NCBI RefSeq assembly: GCF_900290235.1
Contig: NZ_OLMK01000068.1
Coordinates: 62,001-126,000 of the forward strand
Source of the DNA: Streptomyces sp. MA5143a
Lineage (GTDB): Bacteria; Actinomycetota; Actinomycetes; Streptomycetales; Streptomycetaceae
DNA: 64,000 nt
Direction of reading: 5' to 3'
Numbering within the stretch: position 1 is the stretch's first letter; each line of letters opens with the position of its first letter. The notes under the pieces were generated by a model. That model saw only the letters and a program-made list of their open reading frames with translations, searched no databases and was not told where the DNA came from. Positions 7,731-16,080 of this stretch are shown here, one piece after another. Both the position numbers and the translations under genes were made by a program.

Positions 7731-8237
7731 TCACAGCTGTCGGCGCATGCATGCCCGGGGCCACCGGTCCAGGCCGTGCGCCGCTTCCCGTGCCCGGATC
7801 GCCCGCAGGCCCGGGGTGAGCCCACTGTCGTCCAGGAGCCGGAACCCGCAGCGCGCGTAGTAGGGGGCGTTCCACGGGACTTCGGTGAACGTGGTCAGCG
7901 TCAGGGCGGGTGCCCCCTCGGTCGTGGCGTGGCCGGCCGATTGGTCCAGCAGGGACCGGCCGACGCCCCGGCGCGCGCTGTCCGGGTGCACCGACACCTG
8001 TTCGACGTGCAGGCCGCCGTCGACACGGTCGGCGATCAGATAGGCGACCGGGGTGTCGGCGTCGTCGGCCGCGACCCAGGCGAGCCCGGCGTGGAGGTGA
8101 CGGGCGAGTTCACCGAGCGGGAGTGGCTCGTCGTCGGCGATCTCCGGCATGCCGATGTCCCGGAAGCACTGCCCGGCGGCCCTCTCGATGTCCTGAAGCA
8201 GGGGCAGTTCGTCCTGGCGCACCGCACGGATATGCAT
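7731..8237 (-). CDS. GNAT family N-acetyltransferase
   Basis: A 168-residue acetyl-CoA-dependent acyltransferase. Motif A is VEQVSVHPDSARRGVGRSLLDQ (R-x-x-G-x-G type) in the middle of the protein; motif B follows at LTTFTEVPWNAPYYARCGF. The substrate is unknown. The ATG was chosen because GACAAT lies 6 nt upstream with no Shine-Dalgarno, and the coding frame upstream loses family character. A terminator hairpin 64 nt upstream separates it from the VTT-domain gene on the same strand. Confidence 0.85.
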   Translation of the reverse strand: MHIRAVRQDELPLLQDIERAAGQCFRDIGMPEIADDEPLPLGELARHLHAGLAWVAADDADTPVAYLIADRVDGGLHVEQVSVHPDSARRGVGRSLLDQSAGHATTEGAPALTLTTFTEVPWNAPYYARCGFRLLDDSGLTPGLRAIRAREAAHGLDRWPRACMRRQL

Positions 8238-8300
8238 GAACGCATTGTCCGAGGCGCGAGGGAAAGCGCCACCGAATAAGGCCGGCCCTCGCACCCCGCA

Positions 8301-8323
8301 GGACGGCCCTCTTGGGCCCGTCC
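8301..8323 (-). terminator. Terminator after the VTT-domain gene
   Basis: GGACGGCCC and GGGCCCGTCC pair as a 9-bp stem with one bulged C around a TCTT loop, just beyond the stop at 8336 on the minus strand. Confidence 0.6.
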
Positions 8324-8335
8324 CGTCCGGCGGTG

Positions 8336-9118
8336 TCAGCGGGCCCGCAGGTGGTGGCGCTTGCGCCAGGCCAGGGCCGTGCCCAGCAGGGCCGGGAGTG
8401 CGATGCACGCCATCGCGAGCAGGAACGCCGGGGACGTCGGGGCCGAGGCGCGGGCGCCCGCGACGGCGTAGGCGGCGGTGTTGGGGATGGAGCCGAGGGC
8501 GGTGGCCAGCAGGAACGGCAGGTAGCCCATGCGGGAGACGGAGGCGCAGTAGTTCGCCGCCCAGAACGGCACCCCGGGGAAGAGACGGGCCGCCAGCATC
8601 GAACGGAAACCGTGACGGCTGAGCTGGCCGTCCGCCGACTTCAGCCAGCGGTGCCGCAACAGCGGCCGCAACGCGTCCTGCCCGAGCATGCGGCCCAGCG
8701 CGAACGCGATGCCCGCCCCGAGGACCGTTCCCGCGAGCGCGGAGGCCAGCCCCAGCTGCGAGCCGAAGAGGGCGCCCGCCGCGATGTTGAGGATCGGCCG
8801 GGGCACGAACGCCACCGTGCACAGCCCGTACGCCACCGCGAACACCACGGCCGCGGTGCCGCCGCTCAGCTGGGGCGGCCAGCCGTCGGCCAGCAGCCGC
8901 TGCGGTTCGAACAGCAGCACGGTCACCACGGCGCCGGCGAGCAGCGCCAGCAGCAGAGAGAACCGCGCCCACGGCGAGAGCAGCGCTCTGCCCCAGCGGG
9001 CGGCGCCGTTCGGCGAGACGGCGGGGACGGCTGCGGGTGCGGCGACGGCGAGCTCCGTGGCGGCGGTCCGGGGAAGGACCGAGGCGGTGCCCCCAGAGCG
9101 GGTGGTGGCATCGAGCAT
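8336..9118 (-). CDS. TVP38/TMEM64 (VTT domain) membrane protein
   Basis: A 260-residue integral membrane protein. A ~45-residue Ala-rich N-terminus precedes one hydrophobic segment, then the VTT (SNARE-associated) domain with FVPRPILNIAAGALFG and the RLFPGVPFWAANY loop. DedA-like superfamily proteins of this kind are implicated in lipid or polyprenyl-carrier transport across membranes; the substrate here is not known. The ATG at 9118 was preferred over an upstream in-frame start because the earlier segment has no family character. It is divergent from tuf3 across a ~510-nt spacer. Confidence 0.85.
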   Translation of the reverse strand: MLDATTRSGGTASVLPRTAATELAVAAPAAVPAVSPNGAARWGRALLSPWARFSLLLALLAGAVVTVLLFEPQRLLADGWPPQLSGGTAAVVFAVAYGLCTVAFVPRPILNIAAGALFGSQLGLASALAGTVLGAGIAFALGRMLGQDALRPLLRHRWLKSADGQLSRHGFRSMLAARLFPGVPFWAANYCASVSRMGYLPFLLATALGSIPNTAAYAVAGARASAPTSPAFLLAMACIALPALLGTALAWRKRHHLRAR

Positions 9119-9628
9119 TCGTCGACGGTAACCGACCGATGTGTGTGTATGCCCTACGGAACGTCTCACCGCGGTCACAGGAACCGGAACGGCAGCCCCC
9201 TCGGGCGTCCGCCCCCGGGCGCCCGGCCGGGGACCGTACACCGCGCGGCCTGCGCCTTCGGGAGCACGCGTACCGCCCCTCCCGCGTTCAGCCGGCCCCC
9301 GACCTGTGAAGCATCTCTCTTCGGCCCGGTTCCCGAACTCGCCCGCCCGGAAAACCATTCGACGCGGGCCGACGCGTCGGCGAGGATCGACCCATGTTCC
9401 GGTACGCCTTCGTTCTCGCAGCGTCCGCGGTAGACGCGGATGCGCCGAAGGCTGCCCTTCTGATCGTCGTGGCCGCCGCAGACGGCGCCCGAGGCTGACC
9501 CTTCCCGGAGATTCCGGCGGACCCCGCAGGGGGAGGGTCGGCGAACTCTCGGGGTCCCCGTCCCGGCCACGCCCTCACGGCGCCGGGGCCATCACTCAGT
9601 ACCGCTGAAGAGGCTTCGAGGTATCGCC
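9119..9628 (+). promoter_or_regulatory. Long leader/promoter region of tuf3
   Basis: 510 nt without an assigned gene. It holds a possible 34-codon ORF (9394-9498) with GAGGA upstream. Directly after it is an imperfect stem GACCCTTCCC (9497-9506) with GGGAGGGTC (9531-9539), enclosing CCGG-AGATT-CCGG. tuf3 starts 90 nt beyond. The arrangement resembles a leader ORF plus attenuator. tuf3 is known to be induced under stringent conditions in Streptomyces; no mechanism is proven here. Confidence 0.4.
9394..9498 (+). CDS. Possible tuf3 leader ORF, 34 residues
   Basis: An ATG with GAGGA at 9382-9386 (7-nt spacing) opens a 34-codon frame: a short hydrophobic stretch (MFRYAFVLAASAV) and then an Ala-rich tail. 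No homology is recognised. Its interest is positional, because its stop lies at the 5' base of the hairpin in front of tuf3. It could be chance. Confidence 0.25.
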   Translation: MFRYAFVLAASAVDADAPKAALLIVVAAADGARG

Positions 9629-10798
9629 ATGTCCAAGACCGCTTACGTCCGCACGAAACCGCACCTCAACATCGGCACGATGGGCCACGTCGACCACGGC
9701 AAGACCACCCTGACCGCCGCCATCACCAAGGTCCTCGCCGAGCGCGGGGCCGGCACGTTCGTGCCGTTCGACCGCATCGACCGCGCCCCCGAGGAGGCGG
9801 CGCGCGGCATCACCATCAACATCGCGCACGTCGAGTACGAGACCGACACCCGGCACTACGCGCACGTCGACATGCCCGGCCACGCCGACTACGTCAAGAA
9901 CATGGTCACCGGCGCCGCGCAACTCGACGGGGCGATCCTCGTCGTCTCCGCGCTCGACGGGATCATGCCCCAGACCGCCGAGCACGTCCTGCTCGCCCGG
10001 CAGGTGGGCGTCAACCACATCGTGGTGGCGCTCAACAAGGCCGACGCGGGGGACGAGGAACTGACGGACCTCGTCGAGCTGGAGGTGCGCGAGTTGCTCA
10101 CCGCGCACGGCTACGGCGGCGACTCCGTCCCCGTCGTACGGGTCTCCGGGCTGAAGGCCCTCGAAGGGGACCCACGCTGGACGGCGTCCATCGAGGCGCT
10201 GCTGGACGCGGTGGACACCTATGTCCCGATGCCCGAGCGCTATCTGGACGCGCCGTTCCTGCTGTCCGTGGAGAACGTCCTGACGATCACCGGGCGGGGG
10301 ACCGTCGTCACCGGTGCCGTCGAGCGGGGCACCATCCGGGTCGGCGACCGGGTCGAGGTGCTCGGCGCGGACGTCGAGACGGTCGTCACCGGTCTGGAGA
10401 CCTTCGGCAAGCCCATGGCGGAGGCGCAGGCCGGGGACAACGTGGCGCTGCTGCTGCGCGGGGTGGCGCGGGACACCGTCCGGCGCGGACACGTGGTGGC
10501 CGCGCCGGGAAGCGTCGTACCCAGCCGGCACTTCACCGCGCAGGTGTACGTCCTGTCGGCGAAGGAGGGAGGCCGTACGACGCCGGTGTCCAGCGGGTAC
10601 CGGCCGCAGTTCTACATCCGCACCGCGGACGTGGTCGGTGACGTCGACCTCGGGGTGGCGGCCGTCGCCCGGCCGGGCGACCGGGTCACGATGAGCGTGG
10701 AGCTGGGACGGGAGGTTCCGTTGGAGCCCGGTCTCGGGTTCGCGATCCGTGAGGGCGGCCGCACCGTGGGCGCGGGGACCGTCACGGCCGTCCGGTAG
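9629..10798 (+). CDS. tuf3: Elongation factor EF-Tu3
   Basis: A 389-residue EF-Tu that delivers aminoacyl-tRNA to the ribosome. It has all three domains and the G motifs: GHVDHGKT (19-26), RGITIN (59-64), the DxPGH box and NKxD (136-139). It departs from housekeeping EF-Tu: Met82 in place of the usual Cys in DCPGH, NKAD in place of NKCD, RIDRAPEEAARG in switch I, TINIAHVEY in place of TINTAHVEY, and a shortened domain 3 loop (lacking the PEG segment). This fits the divergent tuf3 class of Streptomyces, which is expressed under amino-acid starvation rather than rapid growth. No str operon genes are adjacent. Confidence 0.93.
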   Translation: MSKTAYVRTKPHLNIGTMGHVDHGKTTLTAAITKVLAERGAGTFVPFDRIDRAPEEAARGITINIAHVEYETDTRHYAHVDMPGHADYVKNMVTGAAQLDGAILVVSALDGIMPQTAEHVLLARQVGVNHIVVALNKADAGDEELTDLVELEVRELLTAHGYGGDSVPVVRVSGLKALEGDPRWTASIEALLDAVDTYVPMPERYLDAPFLLSVENVLTITGRGTVVTGAVERGTIRVGDRVEVLGADVETVVTGLETFGKPMAEAQAGDNVALLLRGVARDTVRRGHVVAAPGSVVPSRHFTAQVYVLSAKEGGRTTPVSSGYRPQFYIRTADVVGDVDLGVAAVARPGDRVTMSVELGREVPLEPGLGFAIREGGRTVGAGTVTAVR

Positions 10799-10823
10799 GC
10801 AGACAGAGCAAGGAGCGTGGGGG

Positions 10824-10866
10824 ACCGCGGGTCGTCGTGGCCGGTGGCGCGGTTCCCCACCTCCCT
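10824..10866 (+). repeat. Dispersed Streptomyces intergenic repeat, copy C
   Basis: ACCGCGGGTCGTCGTGGCCG followed by a GGCGCGGTTCCCCACCTCCC tail. It is the most diverged of three copies of the motif seen at 6444 and 20095. It lies between tuf3 and the spermidine-synthase-like gene. Confidence 0.55.
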
Positions 10867-10923
10867 TTCCGGGGGCGCTCCGACGGTCCCTCGGCCGGGT
10901 CCCCGCCCGGCAGAATGGGTCCC

Positions 10924-11769
10924 GTGAACGAAGCCATACCCGTCTCCCGTGCCATCGACCGGGGCACCGCCAAGCTCATGCCCGACGTCGACCGGGAGCG
11001 GGCCTGGCTGCTGACGGTGGACGGGGCCCCGCAGTCGTACGTCGACCTGGACGAGCCCACGCACCTGGAGTTCGAGTACGCGCGGCGGCTCGGGCACGCG
11101 CTGGACACCGTGGCGGAGCCGGGGCGGCCGCTCGACGTGCTGCACCTCGGCGGAGGCGCGCTCACCCTGCCCCGCTACGTGGCCGCCACCCGCCCGGGGT
11201 CCCGGCAGGACGTCGTCGAGTACGACCGGGGGCTGCTGGACCTCGTCGTGGAGCAGCTGCCGCTGCCCGCGGACGCCGGGGTCGCGCTGCACGACGCCGA
11301 CGCCAGGAAATGGCTCGAAGGCGCTCCCGCCGACTCCGCCGACGTCATCGTCGCGGACGTCTTCGGCGGCTCGCGCGTGCCCGCGCATCTGACGACCGCG
11401 GGGTACGCGCGGGCCGCCGCACGGGTCCTGCGGGCGGACGGCGTCTACCTCGCGAACCTCGCCGACGCCGCGCCCTTCGCGTTCCTGCGATCCCAACTGG
11501 CGACGCTGGGCACGGTGTTCGAGGAGCTGGTGCTGATCGCCGAACCGGGGGTGCTGCGCGGCCGGAGGTTCGGCAACGCCGTGCTGCTCGCCTCCCACCG
11601 GCCGCTCGACGTCGCCGTCCTCGCCCGGCGCACCGCCGGTGACACCTTCCCCGCGCGGGTCGAGCACGGGGCGGCGCTCAGCGCCTTCATCGGCGGTGCC
11701 GCGCCCGTCGGCGAGGAGGACGCGGTGCCGTCACCCGAGCCGCCCGACGGCGCCTTCGGCATCGGCTGA
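10924..11769 (+). CDS. Spermidine synthase-like methyltransferase-fold protein
   Basis: A 281-residue protein with the Rossmann core of polyamine synthases: DVLHLGGGALTLPRYVA (the glycine-rich loop), VVEYDRGLLDLV (acidic residue ending strand 2), LHDADARKWL and DVIVADVFGG. The aminopropyl-acceptor motifs of true spermidine synthases cannot be confirmed, and many such actinobacterial genes have no known substrate. GTG 10924 was chosen because CAGAAT lies 7 nt upstream (leaderless pattern); an in-frame ATG lies nine bases earlier. Its 3' end overlaps the convergent MFS gene by 39 nt. Confidence 0.75.
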   Translation: MNEAIPVSRAIDRGTAKLMPDVDRERAWLLTVDGAPQSYVDLDEPTHLEFEYARRLGHALDTVAEPGRPLDVLHLGGGALTLPRYVAATRPGSRQDVVEYDRGLLDLVVEQLPLPADAGVALHDADARKWLEGAPADSADVIVADVFGGSRVPAHLTTAGYARAAARVLRADGVYLANLADAAPFAFLRSQLATLGTVFEELVLIAEPGVLRGRRFGNAVLLASHRPLDVAVLARRTAGDTFPARVEHGAALSAFIGGAAPVGEEDAVPSPEPPDGAFGIG

Positions 11770-13035
11770 GCCGGTCTCGGCGCCCGGCCGGCTCATGGCG
11801 ACGGGCTCGGCGCGCCGCAGGGTCAACGTCCGCACGTCCCGGACGCACAGCACCGCCGCCGTGGCCGCGACGCACAGCCCCGCACAGCCCCACAGGGCCG
11901 CCGGACGGCCGAAGGCGCTCTCCGCGGGCCCGGCGAGCGCGGCGGCCAGCGGCACCATCGAGACCGAGCCGAACCAGTCGTACGCCGAGACGCGCGACAG
12001 CTTCTCCTCGGGGATCTCCTGGTGCAGCGCCGTCATCCAGGAGACGCCGAACACCTCGATCGACATGCCGCCGACGAACATCGTCACGCACAGCACGGCG
12101 ACCGGCGCGGGCACGGCGAGCGCCGCGGACGGCAGGGCGAACGGGAAGACGCACAGCACCCCCACGAGGAGCAGCCGGCGCGGTTTCCAGCGGGTCATCA
12201 GCAGCGCCCCGACGGCGTTGCCGGCCCCGAACAGGGCCAGCGCCAGGCCCCAGGGGCCCGCACCGCCCAGATGGTCACGGGCCACCTGGGGGCCGTAGAC
12301 CGCGTCGGCGGCGACGATGACCGCGTTGACGAGGGAGAACTGCACGACGATCGCCCACAGCCAGGGCCGGCCGGTGAACTCCCGCCAGCCGTCGCGGAGA
12401 TCGGCGAGCATGCCGTGGCCCGGCTCGCGGTCCGGTATGTGGCTCACGTCGAGGAAGGCGCGCATGGCCCCGGCGATCGCGAACGCGGCCGCGTCGACGG
12501 CGAGCACCCAGCCGGGGCCGATCACCGCGACGAGCGCACCCCCGACGGCCGCGCCGGTCATGGTCGCGCCCTGCGAGGCGAACCGGAACAACGCGAAGGC
12601 CCGCCCCGCCTGCTCGGCGGTGACCGACGACAGCAGCATGCCCTCGGCCGCCGGGTTGAAGAACGCCTGTCCGGTGCCGCCGAGGGCGGACAACAGCATC
12701 ATCTGCCACAGCCGTGCCTCCCCGGTGAGCACGAGCACCGCGAAGACGGCCTGGGACAGACAGTTGAGGGTGTTCGCGGCGACCATCACCCGGTGCCGGG
12801 GCAGCCGGTCCGCGACCGCGCCGCCGATCAGCAGGAACAGCACCAGCGGCAGGGTGCGTGCCGCCGCGACCAGACCCACGTCCCCGCCGTCGCCGCCGGA
12901 CTCCAGGACCGCGAACGCGGCCGCGATGAGAGCGCCGTGGCTGCCCAGGTTGGTGACGACCGCGGCGGCCGTCAGCATCGTGTAGTTGCGGCCGGCCCAG
13001 GCGGGCCGGAGGCGGAAGGCGGCGGGAGTGGTCAC
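11731..13035 (-). CDS. MFS transporter
   Basis: A 434-residue transporter of the MFS_3 (enterobactin exporter-like) type with about twelve hydrophobic segments. The conserved loop after helix 2 reads GGAVADRLPRHRVM, and an equivalent occurs in the second half (RWKPRRLLLVG). It probably exports a small molecule by proton antiport; no substrate evidence exists. The GTG at 13035 is favoured because GATAGT lies 6 nt before it; a TTG 12 codons upstream is also possible. Its C-terminus overlaps the convergent spermidine-synthase-like gene. Confidence 0.88.
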   Translation of the reverse strand: MTTPAAFRLRPAWAGRNYTMLTAAAVVTNLGSHGALIAAAFAVLESGGDGGDVGLVAAARTLPLVLFLLIGGAVADRLPRHRVMVAANTLNCLSQAVFAVLVLTGEARLWQMMLLSALGGTGQAFFNPAAEGMLLSSVTAEQAGRAFALFRFASQGATMTGAAVGGALVAVIGPGWVLAVDAAAFAIAGAMRAFLDVSHIPDREPGHGMLADLRDGWREFTGRPWLWAIVVQFSLVNAVIVAADAVYGPQVARDHLGGAGPWGLALALFGAGNAVGALLMTRWKPRRLLLVGVLCVFPFALPSAALAVPAPVAVLCVTMFVGGMSIEVFGVSWMTALHQEIPEEKLSRVSAYDWFGSVSMVPLAAALAGPAESAFGRPAALWGCAGLCVAATAAVLCVRDVRTLTLRRAEPVAMSRPGAETGSADAEGAVGRLG

Positions 13036-13172
13036 CGGCCGACTATCGCCGCCCCCGGCAGTGCTTGCCAAACCGTTTCCGCGTGGCGTCCGGCCAGATC
13101 AGGCCACGGAGACGGGGCGGCTCGGCCGCCTCGGGGGCCGGCACCCGCCGGCCCCCGTACCCGGTGTCGCGC

Positions 13173-14237
13173 TCAGCCGCCCGTGGGCTCGCCGTACAGC
13201 CGTACCGTGCTGAGGATCTTCTGCACCGTCGCGTCCGGCACCTCGTCGTCGACGCCCTTGGCGCCGTGGAACGTCCAGGAGACGTAGTCGTCCTTGGAGT
13301 TCTTGAAGGCGAACGTGGTCGCCTTGCCGTCGGTGTCGCACTTGCCCTTCTTGGGGACACCGGTCGAGGAGGTGGTCGCGACACTGCCCTCCAGGCCCGA
13401 CGCCGTCGTGTACGGCTGCGGTTTGCCGACCTTCATCAGCTTCTTCGAGGAGTCCTTCTGGTCGGTGTACCCGCCGAACACCCACCACGCCGAGTCGTTG
13501 CGGGCGATGTCGTCGGTGTTCTTCGCACCCTGCTGCCCCTTGGTGCCGACGGCGGCGAGGGACGTCTCCTCCTTGTAGCCGTCCTTGTTGGCGTCGGAGA
13601 CACACCACTTCTCCTTGAGGATGGCGGGTGCCGACATGCCGATGATGACGGAGGTGTCGTCCTTCGAGTTGTCGTCGAAGCCGATGAACGTGCCGGGCGT
13701 CTTGACGTCCCAGTCCGGGGGCACGTCGAAGGCCGTGCCCCACTTCGGGTTGACGACGACCTTCCAGCCCTCGACCGTCGGCTTCGCGCCGGCGTCCTCA
13801 CCGCGCGGGTTGTCCTGGCTCTCCGAGGCGGTCGGCGTGGGCGAGACCGACTGCTTGGGGTCGTCCTTCGCCTCGGTCTTGCCGTCCTCGTCGCCGCCGA
13901 GGACCAGGAACCCGGTCACACCGGCGGCGACGACGACCGCCGTGGCCGCCACGATCGCGATGAGCTTGGTCCGGTTGCCGCCGCCTCCGCCCGGCGGTTC
14001 CGGCGCGCCCACCGGGGACGGGGCACCCCACTGGGGCTGCTGCCCGTACTGCGGTTGCTGACCCGTCGACTGGTACCCGGGCTGCTGATAGGGGTTCGGC
14101 TGTTGGTACCCGGGCTGGGGGTACGCCGGCTGTTGATGCCCCGTCTGTCCCGGCTGGCCGTACCCGGGTTGCTGGTACGGGTTCGGTTGCTGCGGGTTCT
14201 GCTCGCCCCCGGGCGGCTGCTGCTGTCCTGGCCACAT
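13173..14237 (-). CDS. Pro/Gln-rich membrane-anchored protein, paralogue 1
   Basis: A 354-residue protein. Residues 1-85 are a low-complexity tail of PYQQPGYQQPN-type repeats and GQ/GP runs; a single membrane helix follows (LIAIVAATAVVVAAGVTGFLV), then a Ser/Thr/acidic linker, and then a ~200-residue outer domain beginning EGWKVVVNPKWGTAFDVP with two Cys (KWCVSD, KGKCDTD) that may form a disulfide. The orientation suggests an inside-facing disordered tail and an outside sensor or binding domain. The function is unknown. It is a tandem paralogue of the next gene upstream, from which a hairpin separates it. Confidence 0.75.
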   Translation of the reverse strand: MWPGQQQPPGGEQNPQQPNPYQQPGYGQPGQTGHQQPAYPQPGYQQPNPYQQPGYQSTGQQPQYGQQPQWGAPSPVGAPEPPGGGGGNRTKLIAIVAATAVVVAAGVTGFLVLGGDEDGKTEAKDDPKQSVSPTPTASESQDNPRGEDAGAKPTVEGWKVVVNPKWGTAFDVPPDWDVKTPGTFIGFDDNSKDDTSVIIGMSAPAILKEKWCVSDANKDGYKEETSLAAVGTKGQQGAKNTDDIARNDSAWWVFGGYTDQKDSSKKLMKVGKPQPYTTASGLEGSVATTSSTGVPKKGKCDTDGKATTFAFKNSKDDYVSWTFHGAKGVDDEVPDATVQKILSTVRLYGEPTGG

Positions 14238-14262
14238 GGCTCGTAACCATAGATGTGCCGGA

Positions 14263-14288
14263 GGCGGGGGTGCCACGGAGCCCCCGCC
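14263..14288 (-). terminator. Terminator between the two paralogues
   Basis: GGCGGGGG and CCCCCGCC form an 8-bp G/C stem around a 10-nt loop, 10 nt beyond the stop of paralogue 2. The two copies are therefore probably separate transcripts. Confidence 0.6.
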
Positions 14289-14297
14289 CCACGGTCG

Positions 14298-15299
14298 TCA
14301 GCCGCCCGTCGGTTCGCCGTACAGCCGGACCGTGCTCAGGATCTTCTCGATGGTCGTGTCCGGGAGTTCGTCGTCGACCCCGGTGGCACCGAACAGGCTC
14401 CACGCCACATAGTCGCCCGCGGAGTTCTTGAACCCGAAGGTGACGGCCTTGCCGTCGCTGGCGCACTTGCCCTTCTGCGGCGTGTTCTTGGAGCGGGCCC
14501 AGGCGACACTGCCCTCCACCCCGGAGGCCGTCGTGTACGGCCGCGCCTTCTTGTCGACGGTGAGGCTCTTGCGGTCGGGCTGCGTGTAGCCGCCGTACAC
14601 GTACCAGGGCACCTGGTTGAGGGCGACCTCGTCGGTGTCCTTGGCGCCGTTCGCGCCCTTGGTGCCCGCGCCGGCGAGTTCGGTGTGGTCCTCGCGGCCG
14701 TCCTTGTCGTCGTCCGAGGTGCACCACTCGGACTTGAGGAACGCCGGTGCCGACATGGTGATGAGGGGCGGGTCCCCGACATCGCCCTTGGCGTCCTCGA
14801 AGCCGGTGACGGTGGTCGGCGACGTGACCTCCCAGTCAGCCGGGACGTCGAAGGCCGTGCCCCACTTGGGGTTGACGACGACCTTCCAGCCCTCGACGGT
14901 CGGCTCGGGGCCGTCCGCGCCGCGGTCGTCGTCGGCCGAGGCGGAGGGGCTCGGGTCCTGGGAGGCGCTCGCCGAGGCCTTCCCGCCCTTGCCGCCGTCC
15001 TTCGCCTCCTCGTCGTTGTCGCCGCCGAGGACGAGGAACCCGGTCACCCCGGCGGCCACGACCACGGCCGCGGCCGTCACCACGGCGATGAGCCTGGTCC
15101 GGTCGCCGCTCTTGCCGGGCGGCTCCGGCGCGCCCGACGGCGCGGGCGTGCCCCACTGCTGCCCGTACGGTCCCTGCGTGGCCGACTGCTGGTAGCCGGG
15201 CTGCTGATAGGGATTCGGCTGCTGGTACCCCGGCTGCTGGTACGGGTTCTGCTGCGGATTCTGCTCGCCCCCGGGCGGCTGCTGCTGTCCTGGCCACAT
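14298..15299 (-). CDS. Pro/Gln-rich membrane-anchored protein, paralogue 2
   Basis: A 333-residue protein with the same plan as its neighbour: start MWPGQQQPPGGEQNPQQ, QQPGYQQPNPYQQPG repeats, a membrane helix (LIAVVTAAAVVVAAGVTGFLV), a linker rich in Ser/Ala/Asp, then EGWKVVVNPKWGTAFDVP and the closing LSTVRLYGEPTGG identical to paralogue 1. The Cys pair (EWCTSD, KGKCASD) is kept. The gene is a tandem duplication in which the linker and repeat tail have diverged most. The function is unknown; an envelope role is inferred from topology. Confidence 0.75.
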   Translation of the reverse strand: MWPGQQQPPGGEQNPQQNPYQQPGYQQPNPYQQPGYQQSATQGPYGQQWGTPAPSGAPEPPGKSGDRTRLIAVVTAAAVVVAAGVTGFLVLGGDNDEEAKDGGKGGKASASASQDPSPSASADDDRGADGPEPTVEGWKVVVNPKWGTAFDVPADWEVTSPTTVTGFEDAKGDVGDPPLITMSAPAFLKSEWCTSDDDKDGREDHTELAGAGTKGANGAKDTDEVALNQVPWYVYGGYTQPDRKSLTVDKKARPYTTASGVEGSVAWARSKNTPQKGKCASDGKAVTFGFKNSAGDYVAWSLFGATGVDDELPDTTIEKILSTVRLYGEPTGG

Positions 15300-15469
15300 G
15301 TCCGGCAACAGTAGTGAGCCCGTGCCACGGTTCCGTCACCGTGCGCCCCCAGGCATGTACTGGTCAGGTGGAGAGTTGGTGAGGGATCGGGGCGAGGCCG
15401 GGTTCTGTTGCGCTGACCACACCGTGGCACCCCTGGTCAGAGCTTCCTACTCGTGGGTAACATCGCGGC

Positions 15470-15922
15470 ATGAGCGCAGACCAGATGTCGATCGGCGAGA
15501 TGCTCGCCGCCACGGTGCCGATGGCCAGGACACTGAACCTGGAGTTCCTGGAGACCACGCCCGAGAAGGCCGTGGTGGCGCTGCCGGACCGGAGCGACTT
15601 CCACAACCACGTCGGCGGGCCGCACGCCGGTGCGATGTTCACGCTGGGCGAGTCGGCGAGCGGGGCGATCGTCCTCGCCGCCTTCGGTGACCAGCTCTCG
15701 CGTGCCGTGCCCCTCGCGGTGCGTGCCGAGATCGCGTACAAGAAGCTCGCCATGGGCGAGGTCACGGCCACCGCAACCCTCGGCCGTCCCGCCGCCGAGG
15801 TCGTCGCCGAGCTCGACGCCGGCGAACGCCCCGAGTTCCCCGTCTCCGTCGCCATCCGGCGCGCGGACGGCGCCGTCACCGGCGAGATGACCGTCGTCTG
15901 GACCCTGCGCCCCAACGGCTGA
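15470..15922 (+). CDS. Hotdog-fold thioesterase-like protein (DUF4442)
   Basis: A 150-residue single hotdog domain: the central helix carries HNHVGGPHAGAMFTLGESASG and is followed by strands AEIAYKKLAMGEVTATATL and GEMTVVWTL. It is closest to DUF4442/PaaI-like proteins, which hydrolyse acyl-CoA thioesters; the substrate is not known. TAACAT lies 6 nt before the ATG and no Shine-Dalgarno is seen, so it may be leaderless. It precedes the esterase gene on the same strand but is separated by ~160 nt. Confidence 0.8.
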   Translation: MSADQMSIGEMLAATVPMARTLNLEFLETTPEKAVVALPDRSDFHNHVGGPHAGAMFTLGESASGAIVLAAFGDQLSRAVPLAVRAEIAYKKLAMGEVTATATLGRPAAEVVAELDAGERPEFPVSVAIRRADGAVTGEMTVVWTLRPNG

Positions 15923-16080
15923 CCCGGCCCGCTCCCGTCACCCTCGCCGTCCGCCGTCCCGGCCGACCGGCGAGGGCTCCTTCGCGCAGCGCATTGACAC
16001 GAGTCACTGACGGCCCTAGGTTCCCCGCCGACACGCGCACACGAGGTCCACCACGACGCCTGCACGAAGGAGTGAGGCTC

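Noticed and set aside
9175..9570. Minus-strand 131-codon frame in the tuf3 leader
   Set aside because: No family, no ribosome site, and poor composition; the region is better read as a leader.
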